From Rhynochetos jubatus (Eukaryota; Chordata; Aves; Eurypygiformes; Rhynochetidae), in the NCBI GenBank assembly GCA_027574665.1, contig CM050690.1:37043165-37107164 (forward strand): a DNA stretch of 64,000 nucleotides, in the 5' to 3' direction. The position numbers were made by a program, and so were the translations under genes. Of this stretch, positions 32,321 through 46,944 are shown piece by piece. The notes beneath the pieces are model-generated. The model saw only the letters and a list, made by a program, of their open reading frames with translations. It had not been told where the DNA came from and ran no database searches. Every line of letters begins with the position of its first letter. Position 1 is the stretch's first letter.

Positions 32321-34682
32321 CTAGAGTTAGTAATTGTTATAGCATTACTGGGTAAGCCAAAAATCAGAACTTGTCATTGGCCTTTGTAAGTGAAAGTAGT
32401 TAGTATTAAAACTAAAACCTCTATATTTCTTCTTTTAATTGCCCGCTCTTTTTGTCTTAACTGTAACATATGTCAATGTATTCCACAAGTTTATTCATGC
32501 AAAAAAAAGTTATATTGATTTGACTTGTTGAGTTTGCAATAATTTATCCTAATATCATAACATTACATATTTTTATATATAATTATTTGTATTTATCTTA
32601 ATTCAATTCCATCCCACACATATTTAATTATACCTTGTTGATTTTGTTCTTTTTTGTTTGGTTATTTCCCTCATCCATCACTGCACATAAAAATGATAGT
32701 CTCATAGAGTCTTTCTTGATGATGTTTAAGGTCATGTAACTGAGCTGTTGCAGTTAATTTTGACCAGAAATGAGCAGAAAGAAGTGAGGTTGTTTGTTTG
32801 GTTGTTTGTTTTTTCATTTTCTTGTAATCCACTTTGTACCTCACACTTCTTGGCAGAGAGTTCTTTTACTGCAGTGCTCCCATTCACTGAAATTTTGCTG
32901 TTTTCTGTTTCTAGTGATAGTCTTACTGGTGTGTCCTCATCCTAGGATTCTGCTCACCACAGCACCTGAGTTGGTGGATTGGCACAGGCAACAACATGCT
33001 CATACATCACCCTCATATGTAGTTGACAACAGCATAAATGAACACCCAAACCCGGGAGATGAGAAGCACTTCTGGACTCACCAAGTAAAATATAATCTCT
33101 TAAGACTTATTGAGTAACCCTTTTCTTCTTTACAGTCTTGTTCAAATATTTAATTGTGCACCAGCTTCAAAGGTCAGCAGTATACATCACACTCCCTCTT
33201 TCCAATAACACTAATAATACACTTAAAACAGATGCAGACTATCATTATAATCTCTTTTTTATATGGATGAACCATGTATGCCTATCCTGCATCCTAAAAC
33301 ATATATATGCAGAAAAACTTTTAAACAGTGCTTTGCAGCACAGTAGTCTCTTGTAATTTAACATCAACTAAGAATAACATTTTCTAACTTGTGTCTAATG
33401 TATTTGTCTCTGCGACTTTGTCTGCCAGCAAAGCATCTCACTTGTGCCCTGAATAGAGTCCAGTATTACAGTCTTTGCTTGAGCAGAGGAGAATGTAAAG
33501 TAAAATGATTGGCACAGAGGCAGTGAAAAAATGGAAGGGCTCACTTCTTTCCTTACTATCCATGGATCACTATCCTTTCTTAACATGTGGCACACAGCTT
33601 TTAGGTGTGCCTTTGCAATGCTGACCTCTTTTTACCCACAGGTAGTCAGGTGTAATAAACACCGATACGTTTTGCATGTGGTATTTAAACAAAATTCTAA
33701 TTACATTTCATCCTGAGGTCTGGGAACATTTTACATAACCAGGGTCTTACGGATGAGTTTATATGGTAGAAAAAGCAGGAGTAAAATGCAGCATTTCTGC
33801 TCTGGTTTTACATCTCTTTTGCACTCATTTTGGACAAACAAAAGTCACCTACATGAGAGTAACTACCCTGTCTCCAGGAGAATAATTAAGACTATTTCAT
33901 CTTTTCAGCGTATATTTTTTAAAGACACAGCTCTGAAACAAGGAGCAACTCTCTGAAATAAGAGGCAACTCCTTAGGGATAAGTCAATAGGACCAAAGAC
34001 AGCAATATTCCAACAGTGTGAAAACATTCCCAAGAGACCCAGAGACAACTTGTATCAGCAGGCTGCAGTAAGTGGCAGGGGAGGTGGTGGTGTTTAGTAA
34101 AAGATTCATACTGTGTTGTGTGGGTGTCCTATATCCACCTGACATGTTTTCAGAGAACTTTATTTTCTTCTGTGGACATAATATCATTGTGTTTATTTGT
34201 TTGAAACAGGACATCTGGGAGAAGAAGCTAAAACATATTCATACCATGGGGAAGAAAATAAGAATAAGCAAACATATGGAATGTCTGGACTATGGGATAC
34301 TAATCCCACAGGATCTAGAGAGCACACATTTTTCCTCACAATAAATGGCAACAAGCTGAATATACTCTTTTATGTATTTAGAGCATTCAAGCTTCTATAG
34401 ACAGAAACCTACTGGAATCTGAAGAGACATAGATTAGTCTGCTACAAAGTAATAACAAAATATTTTCATATGTATAACTTTTATTCTTGGTCACAAAACA
34501 CCCAGAAAACACTTTTCTGTACTACATGCATGTTTCCTTCTGACTGTAACCCTCCCACAAACACTCCCCCCATGATTCAGAGTATGTGTTAGAAATTAAT
34601 TTTCTACTGTTTGCATGAGAATACACATTGCACCCATCTCAGTAGCTCTATTGCTTCCACAGCAATTTATCTTCTCAAAAGG
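30548..34682. other. 4.1 kb AT-rich DNA, nothing recognised
   Basis: No supported genes. It contains a poly(A) of 15 (32067-32081) and of 35 (32284-32318). Open frames are short. Confidence 0.4.
32284..32318 (+). repeat. poly(A) tract, 35 A
   Basis: Pure A35 flanked by ATATT and TTCTAGAG. No retrocopy or LINE is identifiable upstream. Confidence 0.95.
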
Positions 34683-35256
34683 CATCCTGGTTCTGGCTGG
34701 GATTGTTAATTTTCTTCCTAGTAGCTGGTATAGTGCTGTGTTTTAGATTTAGAATGAGAACAGTGTTGATAACACGCTGATATTTTAGTTGTTGCTAAGC
34801 AATGTTTATACAAAGTCAAGGACTTTTCAGCTTCTCATACTGATCTGTCAGTGAGAAGGCTGGAGAAGCACGAGAGGCTAGGAGGGGACACAGACATGAC
34901 AGCTGACCTCAGATGGCCAAAGGGATATTCCATACCATATGATGTTATGCTCAGTATGTAAACTAGGGGTAAAGCTGGCCAGGGGCCGCTGGCTTGGCAT
35001 CGATCAACAGGTGGTGAGCAACTGCATTGTGCACCACTTATTTAGTCTATTCAATTATTATTAGTATTGTTGTTGTTGTTTATAGTTTTATTATAATTGT
35101 ATTATTGTTAATATTATTATTATTTTATGTGCTATTAAACTACATCAACCAACAAATTTTACTTCCTTTTCCCAATTCTCTCCCCATCCTGCCGAGAGGG
35201 GGTAGTGAGTGAATGGCTGTGTGGTGTCTAGCTACCTGTCAGGTTAAACCACAACA
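34683..35256 (+). mobile_element. ERVL-type LTR, old, plus strand
   Basis: It resembles the LTRs at 1-506 and 55709-56284: a CCTGGTTCTGGCTGGGATTG start, a CCATACCATATGATGTTATG block, AT-rich trinucleotide-like low complexity in the middle, and an AGGTTAAACCACAACA end. The expected 5' TG reads CA. Flanks AAAGG and GAGGG share only three of five bases, so the target duplication is eroded or absent. No internal region. Confidence 0.85.
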
Positions 35257-36009
35257 GAGGGGAAAAGGTTTTTTATATGAAAACTGTAAAACACATGCAA
35301 CAATATAAACACAGCACATCAGCAGTAAAGTATGCAAAGGCTGACAGAAAGGTCGCATTTATGCTCACAGGCTAGTACAGGATAGCCTTATGGCAATTAG
35401 CAAACAAACCCAGAATTATTACAATCTCTTCTGTTTCAGAAAGAAAGGATTTCTTATTTAGCCCTTTTCACTAGTACCATTATTCGTGTGAATTCAGAAA
35501 TAAACATGTATCTTGGCTTTCAAACTAAGTTACACTGACTGATCCAAGTAAGAAGTCAAGCTATACTAAAAGTAATGAACTCTTAGCATACACCTCCCAC
35601 TCAGATGGCTCTGCAAGGATATTCCAGTGCTTTCCAGGTGCAATTGAAACAAGGTGAACAATAAAACACCAGAATTTCAAAACATTTTCCAAGAGATCCT
35701 CTCACCAAAAAGAAAAAAAAAACAAAACACCCAAACAGAACTGCATGTTTATTGGAGTCATCATAAACATATCTGCTAAACATATGTGGAGCAAAAATAT
35801 GCAACTTCCAATCTTCATGAAGTCACTGACATAGTCTTCTTCCCTCATATCCCTTCTGAGAACTGCATCTTGCCCTTAGGCCACTAGTAGGTAATAAATA
35901 TTTGCTAGCAGTTAGAGCAAGATTTTCCTGTGACTTCTGGTTAGTATGCTAAAAGGGACGATTCCATCCTTATCTTATTCTGCCCAACTCTTCTGACGTC
36001 ACTTTCTGC

Positions 36010-36041
<32 letters not shown>

Positions 36042-39000
36042 GGTCTCAAGCTCTCTGTAGCAAGGCCTGTCTTTTTAATTATGTGTGCTAGCAATACTTG
36101 GCTCAATGGAGCAATAAGGAATACTGCACTACAAAATGATAATAAAATACTATTTCCTTATGGAAGAAATGAAATAAACAGTTCTATTCTTTCTGCAACC
36201 CCATTAGACCACAAATAAACAGAGAATCCTGTACAAAGCTTTAGATATAATGCTCAATCAGAAACAATGAAACCCACAGAGACTATAGGAAAGATGAATT
36301 TCAAATTCTAATAGACACAAATGGACTTTAATATGTCTCTCCACAGATTTTTCGACTAGCAAAAATCACAGGGGAGAAGATTAGAGTGATAATAGCAAGT
36401 CACAGTCGTGCGTGTGTCTGATATGCTTTTAAACTGAAAAACAAATCTAAAACAAACAACACATATTCAGAATGGCAAGAACTTTTTTCCTGCTTTTGTT
36501 GCCTGTTTAAGAATTCCTATCTATCCTGTTTCTCTTTCCCTTTTGAGGAGAACTTCTTTAATGTCATCCAGACAACCACAATTTATAACAAACACTTGGC
36601 ACATGCAACAGGTCAGGACTTGACCTGGTACAATCACTTGCCAAGAGGAAAAAATACCCAAAAATACACAGTGAAAAGAACATGATATGACTTACAGCAT
36701 CAAAATACCACATAAAACCTTTCCAGAACTGGTAGTCTTTACAACACTTACAGAAGATGTCCAAATGGAGTATACAGCTCAGTGGGCAAAAATGGAAACA
36801 AAGCCTAATATTTTTGTGGCATACTTGCTTGAGCAAATCTGAGCAGAGTAAGAGAGCTGCAGGCATCTTTGAGCAGCACAAAGACATTGGAGGCAAGTCA
36901 GATCTTGGAGGAGGCTCGTGGGTGTGAAGGAACACTTGGATGATGATTTCCATGGGTATTAGGTTGCAGGTTTTCTTTCTGATCCACAATTTCATCCCAG
37001 AAATGACATCCTGACAACTTTACCACTAAAACAACCTCAGGTTATAGCAGTACTTTATCTTCTTTTATATCCTACTTACATTCATTTTCATCACAGTTTG
37101 GATAGGAAGTTTAGTCTCATTTTCCTAAAATATTGGGGTCAATCACTGGAATCAACAAATATTGGGATACCAAGAGAGAATCCATTTGATGACGTTTCAG
37201 CTCTGTACCATGCATATATCTGAAGTACATCTGAAAATGGATTAAAAAAGTCTTTAACACTTCCCTGAAATCTTAAGTGTTCAACTCCCAGAGTCAGTTC
37301 TGTTAATTCTGAGCCTTCCAAGCCATGAAAATTATCACATAATGTTTTGATATTCTAAGTGATCTTGCAAAGTCCCCTCATTGTATAAATAATAATGCCT
37401 ATGTTGACATCACTCACTGTAGATAATTGTGGCAGTGTCCAGTGTTTTCAACTGTTTAGGAACTTAGGGGACTCTCAGACTATGATGTGATTTCCTTTGA
37501 TTGTGAATGACAAACTGCACAAATAACAATATTTATTTTCAAATTTGTTATTGCATTCTGAGTCACCTAGATCCCTTCATAATGAAGATGCTGTTTAATA
37601 CATTTATTCTGGATGGCTTGCTATGAATGCAAAAGAATAAAGCTGAATTTACCAAATTCTTTATGCAGCAACAAACAAAAAATGAAACAAAATAAACAAT
37701 GCCCACTTGTCGCATAGAAGCTGCATAAAGTAGTGACATTAGACCAAACAATTCACTGTGCTTTCCTTGCTAAATAATTACAATCTCAATATCTATGTTT
37801 TTTCTAGTCATCAATATATTACAGACACTGAACTTGCTTCTGTGTTGCCCTGCAATATAACCTCTATACAAAAGAGGCCCATTTTGAGGAGCAACTTTTT
37901 TAAACCAGTGTCTGGTCAGTTAAGGCATATCTAATTCAAAGGATTCATATTTCCTGTGTCTTTGTTTAGACTGTTCACCTGAAATAAAGAGCTGAAAAAG
38001 AAAATACCATTTAAAAATTGAAAGATTATTCAAGAGACTCTGTTTCTTGTAAACTAGTATTACAGTCGCTTTTTCCATATTATTGGAAAAAAAATAATTA
38101 AGAAGACAGAGAAAGGGGCAGCCCTAAAAAGGTTGTCCTTGATTTAATATCAGTACAGAGCACAGATGTGTATTTGAGTGCATCAGCACACACATGCATA
38201 GATGTGTTCTTTCTCCTTCCTGCAAAGCGCTGAGGATAGAGAATAAAAGGGAAAGCATCTATCCATTGCCTGGTAAGTTTCTCTGTATAACTACAGTCTA
38301 TGTAAATGTACATCATAAAAATACATAATGCGTATGTGTGTGTTCTGAAAGTACAGACAGGATACAATAGCTTGTAGAAATACAGTGTAGTGTTCATAAG
38401 CAGTGTTTTTGTTTCCTTATCATGTACACACAGCAAATGACAGCAGGGAACAGGAAATGCAATACAAGGGCAGCTCTCCAGTTGAGAGACACCATTCCTA
38501 GACGACTTGAAGTAGTCTCTCACCTAGCCCTTGTAATGTCAAGACTAATGCATTCTGGTTCCTTTCAGCCTCCCACAATCTACTGGGAAGAACTTTATTC
38601 CAGTTTTATACAATGACGAGACTTGCCCTTGCCAGTATTTATAGTATACGCAGGAACCTGTGGGTCATTGTGAATCACTCAAGGTTTCTTTTTTTCCTTT
38701 AATTCTAAAGAAATGTGAGCTGCATCATCCAGCACAGACCACATATGAAAAGAGTTCAACAGTCTCACTAAGTGGCTGCTGGACAATATGCTGAACCACA
38801 TGGTTAAGGATTAAAAATAGGAGTGTGTGAAAGAATAAAGGATGGAACAGCAAGTTCTCAAATTAAAGGCTGATTTTAGAGAACTTGAGAGAGATGGGAA
38901 GGCTCTTAACCCCTTATATTCAATTTCAGTGGGAGATCATCCCCTGGAGTTCAGTCACTCACTTGTACAGCCTCTGAGTTGGAGCTGTCAATGCTGCCAT

Positions 39001-39310
39001 TGTGCCTCATGGAATGCCTGCCTACTCCCCAGCAGCCACACTGTGGGCTCTGCTGCATTTTAGTATTACCATCAGACTCTGTGTCCTCACCACTGAACCT
39101 ACAAGTGACATCAAACAGCCTATAGTACAGTAAGGTACTGTAATTCATTGTACTATAAAACCTTGTTAAGATAATCAACAGTAGGAAAAAAGCACTCAAA
39201 AAGTTTGTCGTTGGTAAGGTTTCTGGTACCTAAAGTATGTCCTTCTTCCAAGATTGAGGTAATTAGTCTTCTCTAAAAGGTGGTCCCCACTAGTTTTGCA
39301 CACAGCCTAG
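35257..39310. other. 4.1 kb AT-rich DNA, nothing recognised
   Basis: It contains a T27 run (36015-36041). Two minus-strand open frames of about 140 codons (36564-36995; 38098-38523) have no family resemblance and are not called. Confidence 0.4.
36015..36041 (-). repeat. poly(T) tract, 27 T
   Basis: Pure T27, which would be a poly(A) tail on the minus strand. The sequence to its right shows no recognisable transcript. Confidence 0.95.
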
Positions 39311-39680
39311 TGTCGTGGTTTAACCTCAGCCAGCAACTAAGCACCGCACAGCTGCTCACTCACTTCCCTTGCAGTGGGATGGGGGCAAAAATCAGAAGGG
39401 TAACAGTGAGATTCATGTGTTGAGATTAGGACAGTTAAACAGATAAAGCAAAAGCTGCACATGTAAACATAAGCAAAATAAGGAATTAATTCACCACTTC
39501 CTATCGGCAGGCAGGTGTTCAGCTATCTCCAGGAAAGCAGGGCTCCATCACATGTAACAGTTACCTGGGAAGAAGAACAGTTATTTGCCATAAACCTGAA
39601 TGTCCCCTGCTTCTTTCCTCTTCCCCCATATTTATATGCTGAGCACAATGTCATATGTTATTGAATATCGCTACAACAAT
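39311..39680 (-). mobile_element. ERVL-type LTR fragment, minus strand
   Basis: On the plus strand it begins TGTCGTGGTTTAACCTCAGCC, the reverse complement of an ERVL LTR 3' end. It continues through a block corresponding to GTCATATG...GAATA in the 55.7 kb family, then fades out near 39680. The 5' part of the LTR is missing or too diverged to follow. Confidence 0.75.
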
Positions 39681-42600
39681 CAGATTAGCTGGTGGAAACT
39701 ATACGACAGGGCACCATTCATGTCCTCCAGAAGTGCTTCGTTCATTCATGCCACCCTGTGGGCTGTAATCTCTGCCAAGACCAAACTTTGCAGGATCATC
39801 CACCATACTCTATTTAGCCACAGAAGTGCAGAAGTTATGGTCAAAGCATGTAAGACTGAACAAGAGTAAGAGAAAACTCTGTTGCACCGTAACAACACAT
39901 AAAATTGAGTTTCCTTGTTTTCAGCTTATTGGCAGAGACAAAAAAAAGTGAAGGATTGGGATCTAAGTGTTGAGGTATGCACATTTGTGTTCTTCCTGTC
40001 TTCCTATCAAAGGAACTTCTTCCTTATTAGTTCCCATAGTCATATCTGATGCTCTCTGAAGACTTATCATCTTCTTTGAGGTATACCTGATAATTTTTAA
40101 ACTGAGTAACAAGGTCTGTTTTGATTTCTTATGAGTTTTGACATACATGTAAAAGGATAGATTTCTCAAGCAGACCAGAGAAGGCTGACACAGGAATTGG
40201 AAAAAAAAAAAAAAGAGACCTACAGCTCACATATCATTGACAATCACAGTGCAAGCCTTCCTAATACGTTTTATATATCACGAAACACATGGATTGCTCC
40301 CCTTTTCTGAAGCCTGAGATGAATAGCAAATACTCAAATGTTTTTTTGCTCTAAAAAATCCCAACTTTTCCTTAGTTCCTTCTGATCTACGTTTGTTCCT
40401 GCATTCCTTACAAATTTAATGGCTTCTTTCATTTCTACTCTGAATATATTTTTACTTTTATTAATATGATAGAGTCCATTTATTTCTGTGAGAAAGCATA
40501 AATGTAGTGGGTCTGGCCTGTCATCAACAGAACTGCCCACAAGGATACCATGATGGAAATTATTTTGTCCCCAAATACCACTGTGGATCCTGTTAAATGA
40601 AGAAAGAGTAAAGGCAATGAAGTCACCTCTGTGTAACCAAGACAATAATACCAGAAACAATATATGTGCTAGAAATGGTATAAAGCTGTTTCAGGAAGAA
40701 ATACTTTTCAAGCAAACTCAGATTGGAGTTGTTTAGGAAAAAAGATTCTGGGACTATTACCTTTATAGATTCATTACAGAAGGATTATGTTTGAGCATGG
40801 ATGGAAAGAACATCTTCGGAAAAAACGTAGTAGTACATTTTTATTTACCCCAACATTCTAAGCACTACCAGTCAATGCACTCATCTATCTAAAACATTAC
40901 AAGATGAACACTAAGTGTTACCTGTATCTCCTTCAGTGAGCCTTTTGATGGGGAATGTCACACACGCATTATTCTGTACCTACTGTTTTCACTTCCTGAG
41001 TGATTTTTCTTTCATTCTGTTATTGGTGCGAGGAAGTGCAGCAAAGCTGGGGGAAAAAAAGGCTAAACAAACCAGGTACTCACAGAAGTGTCAAAAATGA
41101 GCTTTAAAGTAGACCTTGAATTACCAGAGGACTGGCTCTGATATCGTCAGTAGCCTCAGTGCAAAGCTGTTCAGAAAACAGCAAGACATTAAGAAAACTC
41201 ACAAGGTGTACCAGCCTGGCGGAGCACCTCTGGGAACGAACACTGCCCCAGGAAGTCTGAGAGACATTCTGACTGGCTAATAGACTTGTATTTAGACTAC
41301 ACAAACTTCCTAAGTTATCAAGTATCTTTTTGATAAAATGTGTGTTTAACATCCCATGATAATATTCTATTCACTGAATCCCACCTCTTCTGTGCTTATT
41401 AAAATCAGTACAAATAATTATACCTTGAGGCTCTATGTTTTGGTGTTGTCAAAGGTGCTTAATGATTTTATAGCCAAAAGGATTTCATGGGGGTTAAGCT
41501 TGGTGCAATCATCTCTTCACTGTGGAAGTTTCACAGGAGTTTTAGATCCTGTTGTAATTTCCAAAAAAAGTGTGAACTTTTAAGAACTGGTTGCTTGTGA
41601 GAGGTGGGGCTGAGAACAGCCCAGGTATTGCCTGGAGTGTGGGGAATACCCATTCTCCTGTGCAAGGAGATGGTCTGAAGAAGGTGTGAAAGCAAAAATG
41701 AAAGTATCCTTGCAACTCATCCCCATTAAAAGGAAGCACACATCTCTTCGTAATGCTACCTTGTCTCTTAAAGCCTTCCTGTTAGACCCAGCTAATGATG
41801 ATTGGGACCCACTGTATTGATCCATCTGGATTTACTGTAACTATATACAGATAACCTCTCTTTTACTTTCTTCCCTTCAGCTCTTCCCATACACGCAGTG
41901 TTTCTCAGGGAGAACCAATAGGTGCAGGGCTACTTCTTTCTTTCATATTTTCCCTACATGGCTGGGAATAGCACAATCTATGTGCTATTTTCCCTGGCCA
42001 GTATTTTCAACAGACTCAGACTAATAACTTCTAACGGCTCAGCTAGTTCACCATTGTCACTGCATCTCAGCAGTTGTCTCATTTATGATTTACAGGCTCT
42101 GCCCTCACATATTCATTATTTATGAATAGTTAGAGGGTGTACATATGTATAATGTGCATGTGTAAACATATACAGTGGATGTATATAAATGTAAACATAC
42201 ATACATGTAAGTGGGCGTATGTACACACACATACATAATATATAAAATCTCAGACCCACACTGAAGTAATGGGACAGCTGGGACTGTGACAGACTACAGT
42301 GCCTGACACAAACAACCTTTGTTTCCCCCAGCTCTCCCTTTCTGTGAGGATCAAACACTGGAAGAATCTATAGCTGATTGCAGGACACAGTATTTACACG
42401 ATACCTGGTTTTATGGCACCGGTTAGCACTGGTCTTGTCAGCAGAACTCCCCAAGCCAATATAATTCTTATTTCATTGGCAAATGCAAATCAACTTGAGC
42501 GTTTTTCTTCCCTTAACTTTCCAGCTGAGGTGCTGCCTTCCAGTGCATATACATAACCAAGAATAGTCAAACATGTGGGATGCTCAGTTTTGTCACACAT

Positions 42601-45600
42601 AAAAGACTCAAGAAAGAAACGTGCTGTTTGGGCTGTCCACCTATGCCATGGTATTTTCTTCCCATTAAGGGGCAGGCTGATCCTCTCAGGACTATCAGTG
42701 TAGACACTTCTTTCTGTGCAAAATGATTTCACATTTCAAAGTGGCAAAAAATAGTTTGGAAACAGAATCCTGGTTTTCAGGTCAGATGATACACAAATAA
42801 GTTGTAAATCGTGAGAGTTTCAGAAAGTGGGTTTTTTTGTGAGACAGCATATAACACATTCAGAACTAACAATTTTTTGTAATGATAAAGAAAGTGACAT
42901 CTTCAGCACCCTGAATCTTCTAAAGAACAGGTACTGCTATATAAAGACTTGTCATAAGAAATTGCTGAGGAGAAGATGGGTAGTTTTGGCCTGACACATG
43001 TAATCCTGATTCAGAACTTTATTTAAGTGTTATCAAATGAAAAGTCACATTGGGAAGCAAATTTGAAAAGTATTATCCATAAACTTTGAAATCACTAGCC
43101 TTTAATTCTCAAGAAATCTAGCTAAATACCACATTTTTACATCACATCAGTCAATACTTTTATTGACTAGAAAGCTGTTGTGTTGGGGAAAACATGCTGT
43201 TTCATTGATTTCCAACAGCATTTCTCCATAACTAAAATCACAGCATGGCTGTGTTTCATTCAATACAATGAGTTTTAAAAATTCATCTGTTTGGCAGAAT
43301 TGAATACCAAACTACTTGAATTTTTTTTCTGATTTCATTAGCTGATATTACCAGTAGTTTTTGGACAGGTTTTATCATCATATATAAACAATATTAAAAA
43401 AAAATTAACTGCAAATAAAATCTTAACTTGTGTCTATCAATATAACAGCTGAATCTCCTTTATAGCTCCTCCATCATAACTTTAGAAATCCTTTGAATAG
43501 TGTCTGAGTAGATCCGTTTTTTCCCTTATGAGAAAGTAAATATCCTCCCACTCACAGAAACGAGGGAGCACGGAGAGCTAAATGCTACACAAGTCAGTCA
43601 TTAATCACAGTCAAGGTACTTGATTTAGAAAAGAAACACCTGACTGAAATGTAGCAGCTTCTGACGCAAAGGAGATCAAAATATATTTGATCTGACCTTG
43701 TATCCTGTGACCCTATTCATTTTTAAGGCTGATCTGCTGCACTTCCCCTGTGCAGACCTGTTTCACAACTAGTGAATTTCTTGCACAGAGCTCACAAGAA
43801 AAAACTTTTTCTAATTCCATAATTCTTTAAAATCAGTTTTCACTCAGTCATATAATTTTTTATTCTTGTTTGTTTTTAAAAATTAGTTTAATGTAATCTG
43901 AAACTACAACTGTGACTTTGTATTAGTACTATTATATATTCATTAGTTTGAGGATGAATTTAAGGTTTGCATTTCCATTAATTATTTCTATACTTTATCT
44001 TTCCTAAGTTTCTATTAAAACTCCCTTGATTCGTATTTTTTCTTTTAAAGATATTGTCATTATAACTTCATTGTAGCATGAATATTCTTTAAATTAGTGA
44101 CATGTTACTTTACTCCAGTTTAAGATAGTTTTAATATATGGGGCACATAGGGAGAAGAGGCAGACTGAAAAGGAAGGAAAATTACAAAATGTCAAGACAG
44201 GCTGGGTACAGTGCCATAAATAAAATTTTATTTAATTTATAATGGAAGTAAGTTATAAGAAGAGGAAAAAAAAATCTTTAAACAGTTGCCTTTTTATCCT
44301 AAAAATGACAAACAATACATTCCAGCTTCTGTAAAGTTGGTCCCTAGAAGTCTCTGCTGTTTTTCCAAAAGGTAAAGAGAATTTATAGGGTTCAAGTGTA
44401 GCCTACATTTCAATTTCAAATGCAGTCCTGTGTATGTGACTGATGTTTAGTGATATGAGTGAAGATGATGTTCTCTAACCCAGTGCTGACTAGAGTACAA
44501 AGAGACATGTTAGAACACTCTGCAAGTAGAAAGTGTTATGAAATATTTATTGGACACTTCAAGGGTTGTTTTATTTTTTTCCACAGGAAAGTGCCTTGCT
44601 TGTTGTAGCTGATCTTCTCCAGAGCTAGCAAAAATGTATTTGCTAAGACTAACTTTTCCTTCTCTAATGTTACTCATTGAAATGAACAAAATAATTTACA
44701 GTGTAGTAATTGTTAACTCATGATATATAATAATGCCCCAATTTTTGCACACAGATATATTATCGCATAATTAAGTCACAGTAAATTACATATCAGATAT
44801 CTGATGGAATCACATCTTATTACTAATTAATATTAGACAGGATAAGAGTCATTAAACAGACTCAAAATTCCCTCCTTTTCATGCATACCTAACTGTAAAA
44901 GTATGTATGTCAAATCTTTGTGAACCAGCAGGTAAATTGTCAGATAAAGCTGATAGCTCTTTGTTTTTCAGGTCTAAAAAACAGACAACCTTTTTTTTCT
45001 CCAGAACATCAGCTTTTTACAATATAGAGAGGTTGAGTGTAAATACTGTTTTCTATTATTTTACTGAAAAACCTGGCAAACCAATGAAACTGTATGAATC
45101 ATGAGATATATGCAATTGTTTAAAACAAGTGTTGTTCTACTTTCCAAAGATTTCTATAAATAAGTTCATTAGTGAAAAAATCACATGAAATTAAAACTGG
45201 TTATATATCAGTTTCTATTCTGAGTTTAGGAGTTAAAGAACACATAGGAATACTTAGAGGTGATAATGCAATCTACAGAATTTACGAACATTAATCAATC
45301 TTATTTGTACTCACTGTGTTTAAATTTGGGGGCACAGTCAGCAGTGTGATTTTTACAGTGAGATACAGTTATAAATTAGAATACCTATATGCCTTGAGTT
45401 TATATAGACATTTACAGAATGACCTTAAGTATCTTTCTGCCAAAATGTAACAAACTGAGTTCAATTTTTATTTGCTGAGAATACAGACTGTTTCAAGATT
45501 TTGCTTTTGATATTTCTTACCCTAAAACATCCAAAGAAATAAACTCACCTAGGTCCATAGGAAAGTTTGTTGTCGACAGTAAATCTTTGGATGGCTTGTG

Positions 45601-46340
45601 GCTAACTTTGAGAGTTGGATGCTGACTGCAGCATCACACTCTGGAGAAGTAGAAACATTTTATTACCACATTGCTGGAGAAGGTCATCTTTGCTAATCTG
45701 AGGGTGAGTATAGTCTGTGGACCACGGATGACACCACATATTGCTGGACACATTGCACAAGAAATAAGAACTCTATTTCATCTCTTCTACCATTTTCAAT
45801 GCCAATCATCAGTCCAAATGGACAGCAGGTCTCCTATAACTCTTTTTCTGGCTAAACCATTATCTGTCCTGAATTAAACAAAAAAAATAACATTGAGGGA
45901 GTTAAAAGTATTATGAGATTTACATGAGAATATTTGAGTCAAAATTCCTACCTTGGACCTTCCTAAGAAGTAAAATAAATAGCAGATTAAAAACAAAATT
46001 AAAGTAACAGTAACAGATGGAGAAAAAAATAAAATACACATTAAACTAGGTCCCCCAAATCCTGATCAAATATTTAAGCATTTGCTGCATGGACAGAATT
46101 AACTTCAGTGTGTAAGAAATGCCCTGTGAAACACACTGATGAAAATAATAACAAAACTTTAGAATTCTTGAAATCTTTTTCTTTTTTTTGTTGCATCTCA
46201 CCAAAAAACATTGTCCTTGAGTGCTAACAAAGTCATTAAAGAGCAAAACCGATACAGCCCATAATGTTATTCTCTCTGTTAAAAATGAGATAAAGCTGTT
46301 GTCATTCATCACAAATAGAATGACAAATATTTCTCCTTTT
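39681..46340. other. 6.7 kb AT-rich DNA, nothing recognised
   Basis: No supported gene, LTR or LINE. A poly(A) of 14 lies near 40201-40214 and a TACATA-type low-complexity run at 42120-42245. Confidence 0.4.
42120..42245. repeat. imperfect CATA/TACA low-complexity repeat
   Basis: Alternating purine-pyrimidine phrases (ACATACATACATG, CACACACATACATAA) repeat with many interruptions. Confidence 0.8.
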
Positions 46341-46944
46341 CATAGAGTCACAGAATGGTTTGGGTTGGAAAGGACCTTAAAGATCATCTAGCTCCAACCC
46401 CCCTGCCATGGGCAGGGACACCTTCCATGAGGTCAGGTTGTTCAACGCTTCATCCAGCCTGGCCTTGAACACTTCCAGGGATGAGGCATTCACAACTTAT
46501 CTAGTCAGCCTGTTTCAGTGCCCCACCACCCTCTCTGTGAAGATTTTTCCTGATGTCCAATCTAAGTCTCCCTGCTTTCACTTTAAACCCCTTACCCCTT
46601 GTCCTGTCACTACAGGCCCTTGTAAAAAGTCCCTGCCTAGCTTCCCTGTAGGCCCCCTTCAGCTACTGGAAGGTGCTATAAGGTCTCCCTGGAACCTTTT
46701 CTTCAGGCTGAACAAGCCCAACTCTCTCAGCCTGTCCCCATAGCAGAGATGATCCAGCCCTCTGAGCATCTTTGTGGCTTCCTCTGTCAATATCTTCCAA
46801 CCTGTCAATATCCTTCTGGTGTTGGGGGCCCCAGAGCTGGTCAGAGCACTCCATGTGGGGTCTAATGAGAGCAGAATAGAGAGGGAGGATCCTCTCCCTT
46901 GACCTGCTGGCCACGCTTCCCTGGATACAGCCCAGGATACAGTT
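46341..46944 (-). mobile_element. CR1 LINE 3' fragment, minus strand
   Basis: It begins with the inverted tail CATAGAGTCACAGAATGG (46341-46358) and the diagnostic block TTGGAAAGGACCTTAAAGATC. About 600 bp correspond to the ORF2 C-terminus plus 3' UTR of CR1, matching 25301-25910 in arrangement. It is 5'-truncated at about 46944, as LINEs usually are. All frames are broken. Confidence 0.92.

Noticed and set aside
36564..36995. A 143-codon minus-strand ORF rich in Cys and hydrophobic residues.
   Set aside because: No family resemblance, no convincing acceptor/donor pair and AT-driven composition; of a length that can occur by chance in 64 kb read in six frames.
38098..38523. A 141-codon minus-strand ORF.
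   Set aside because: Composition looks random, with no motif, signal peptide or splice context supporting it.
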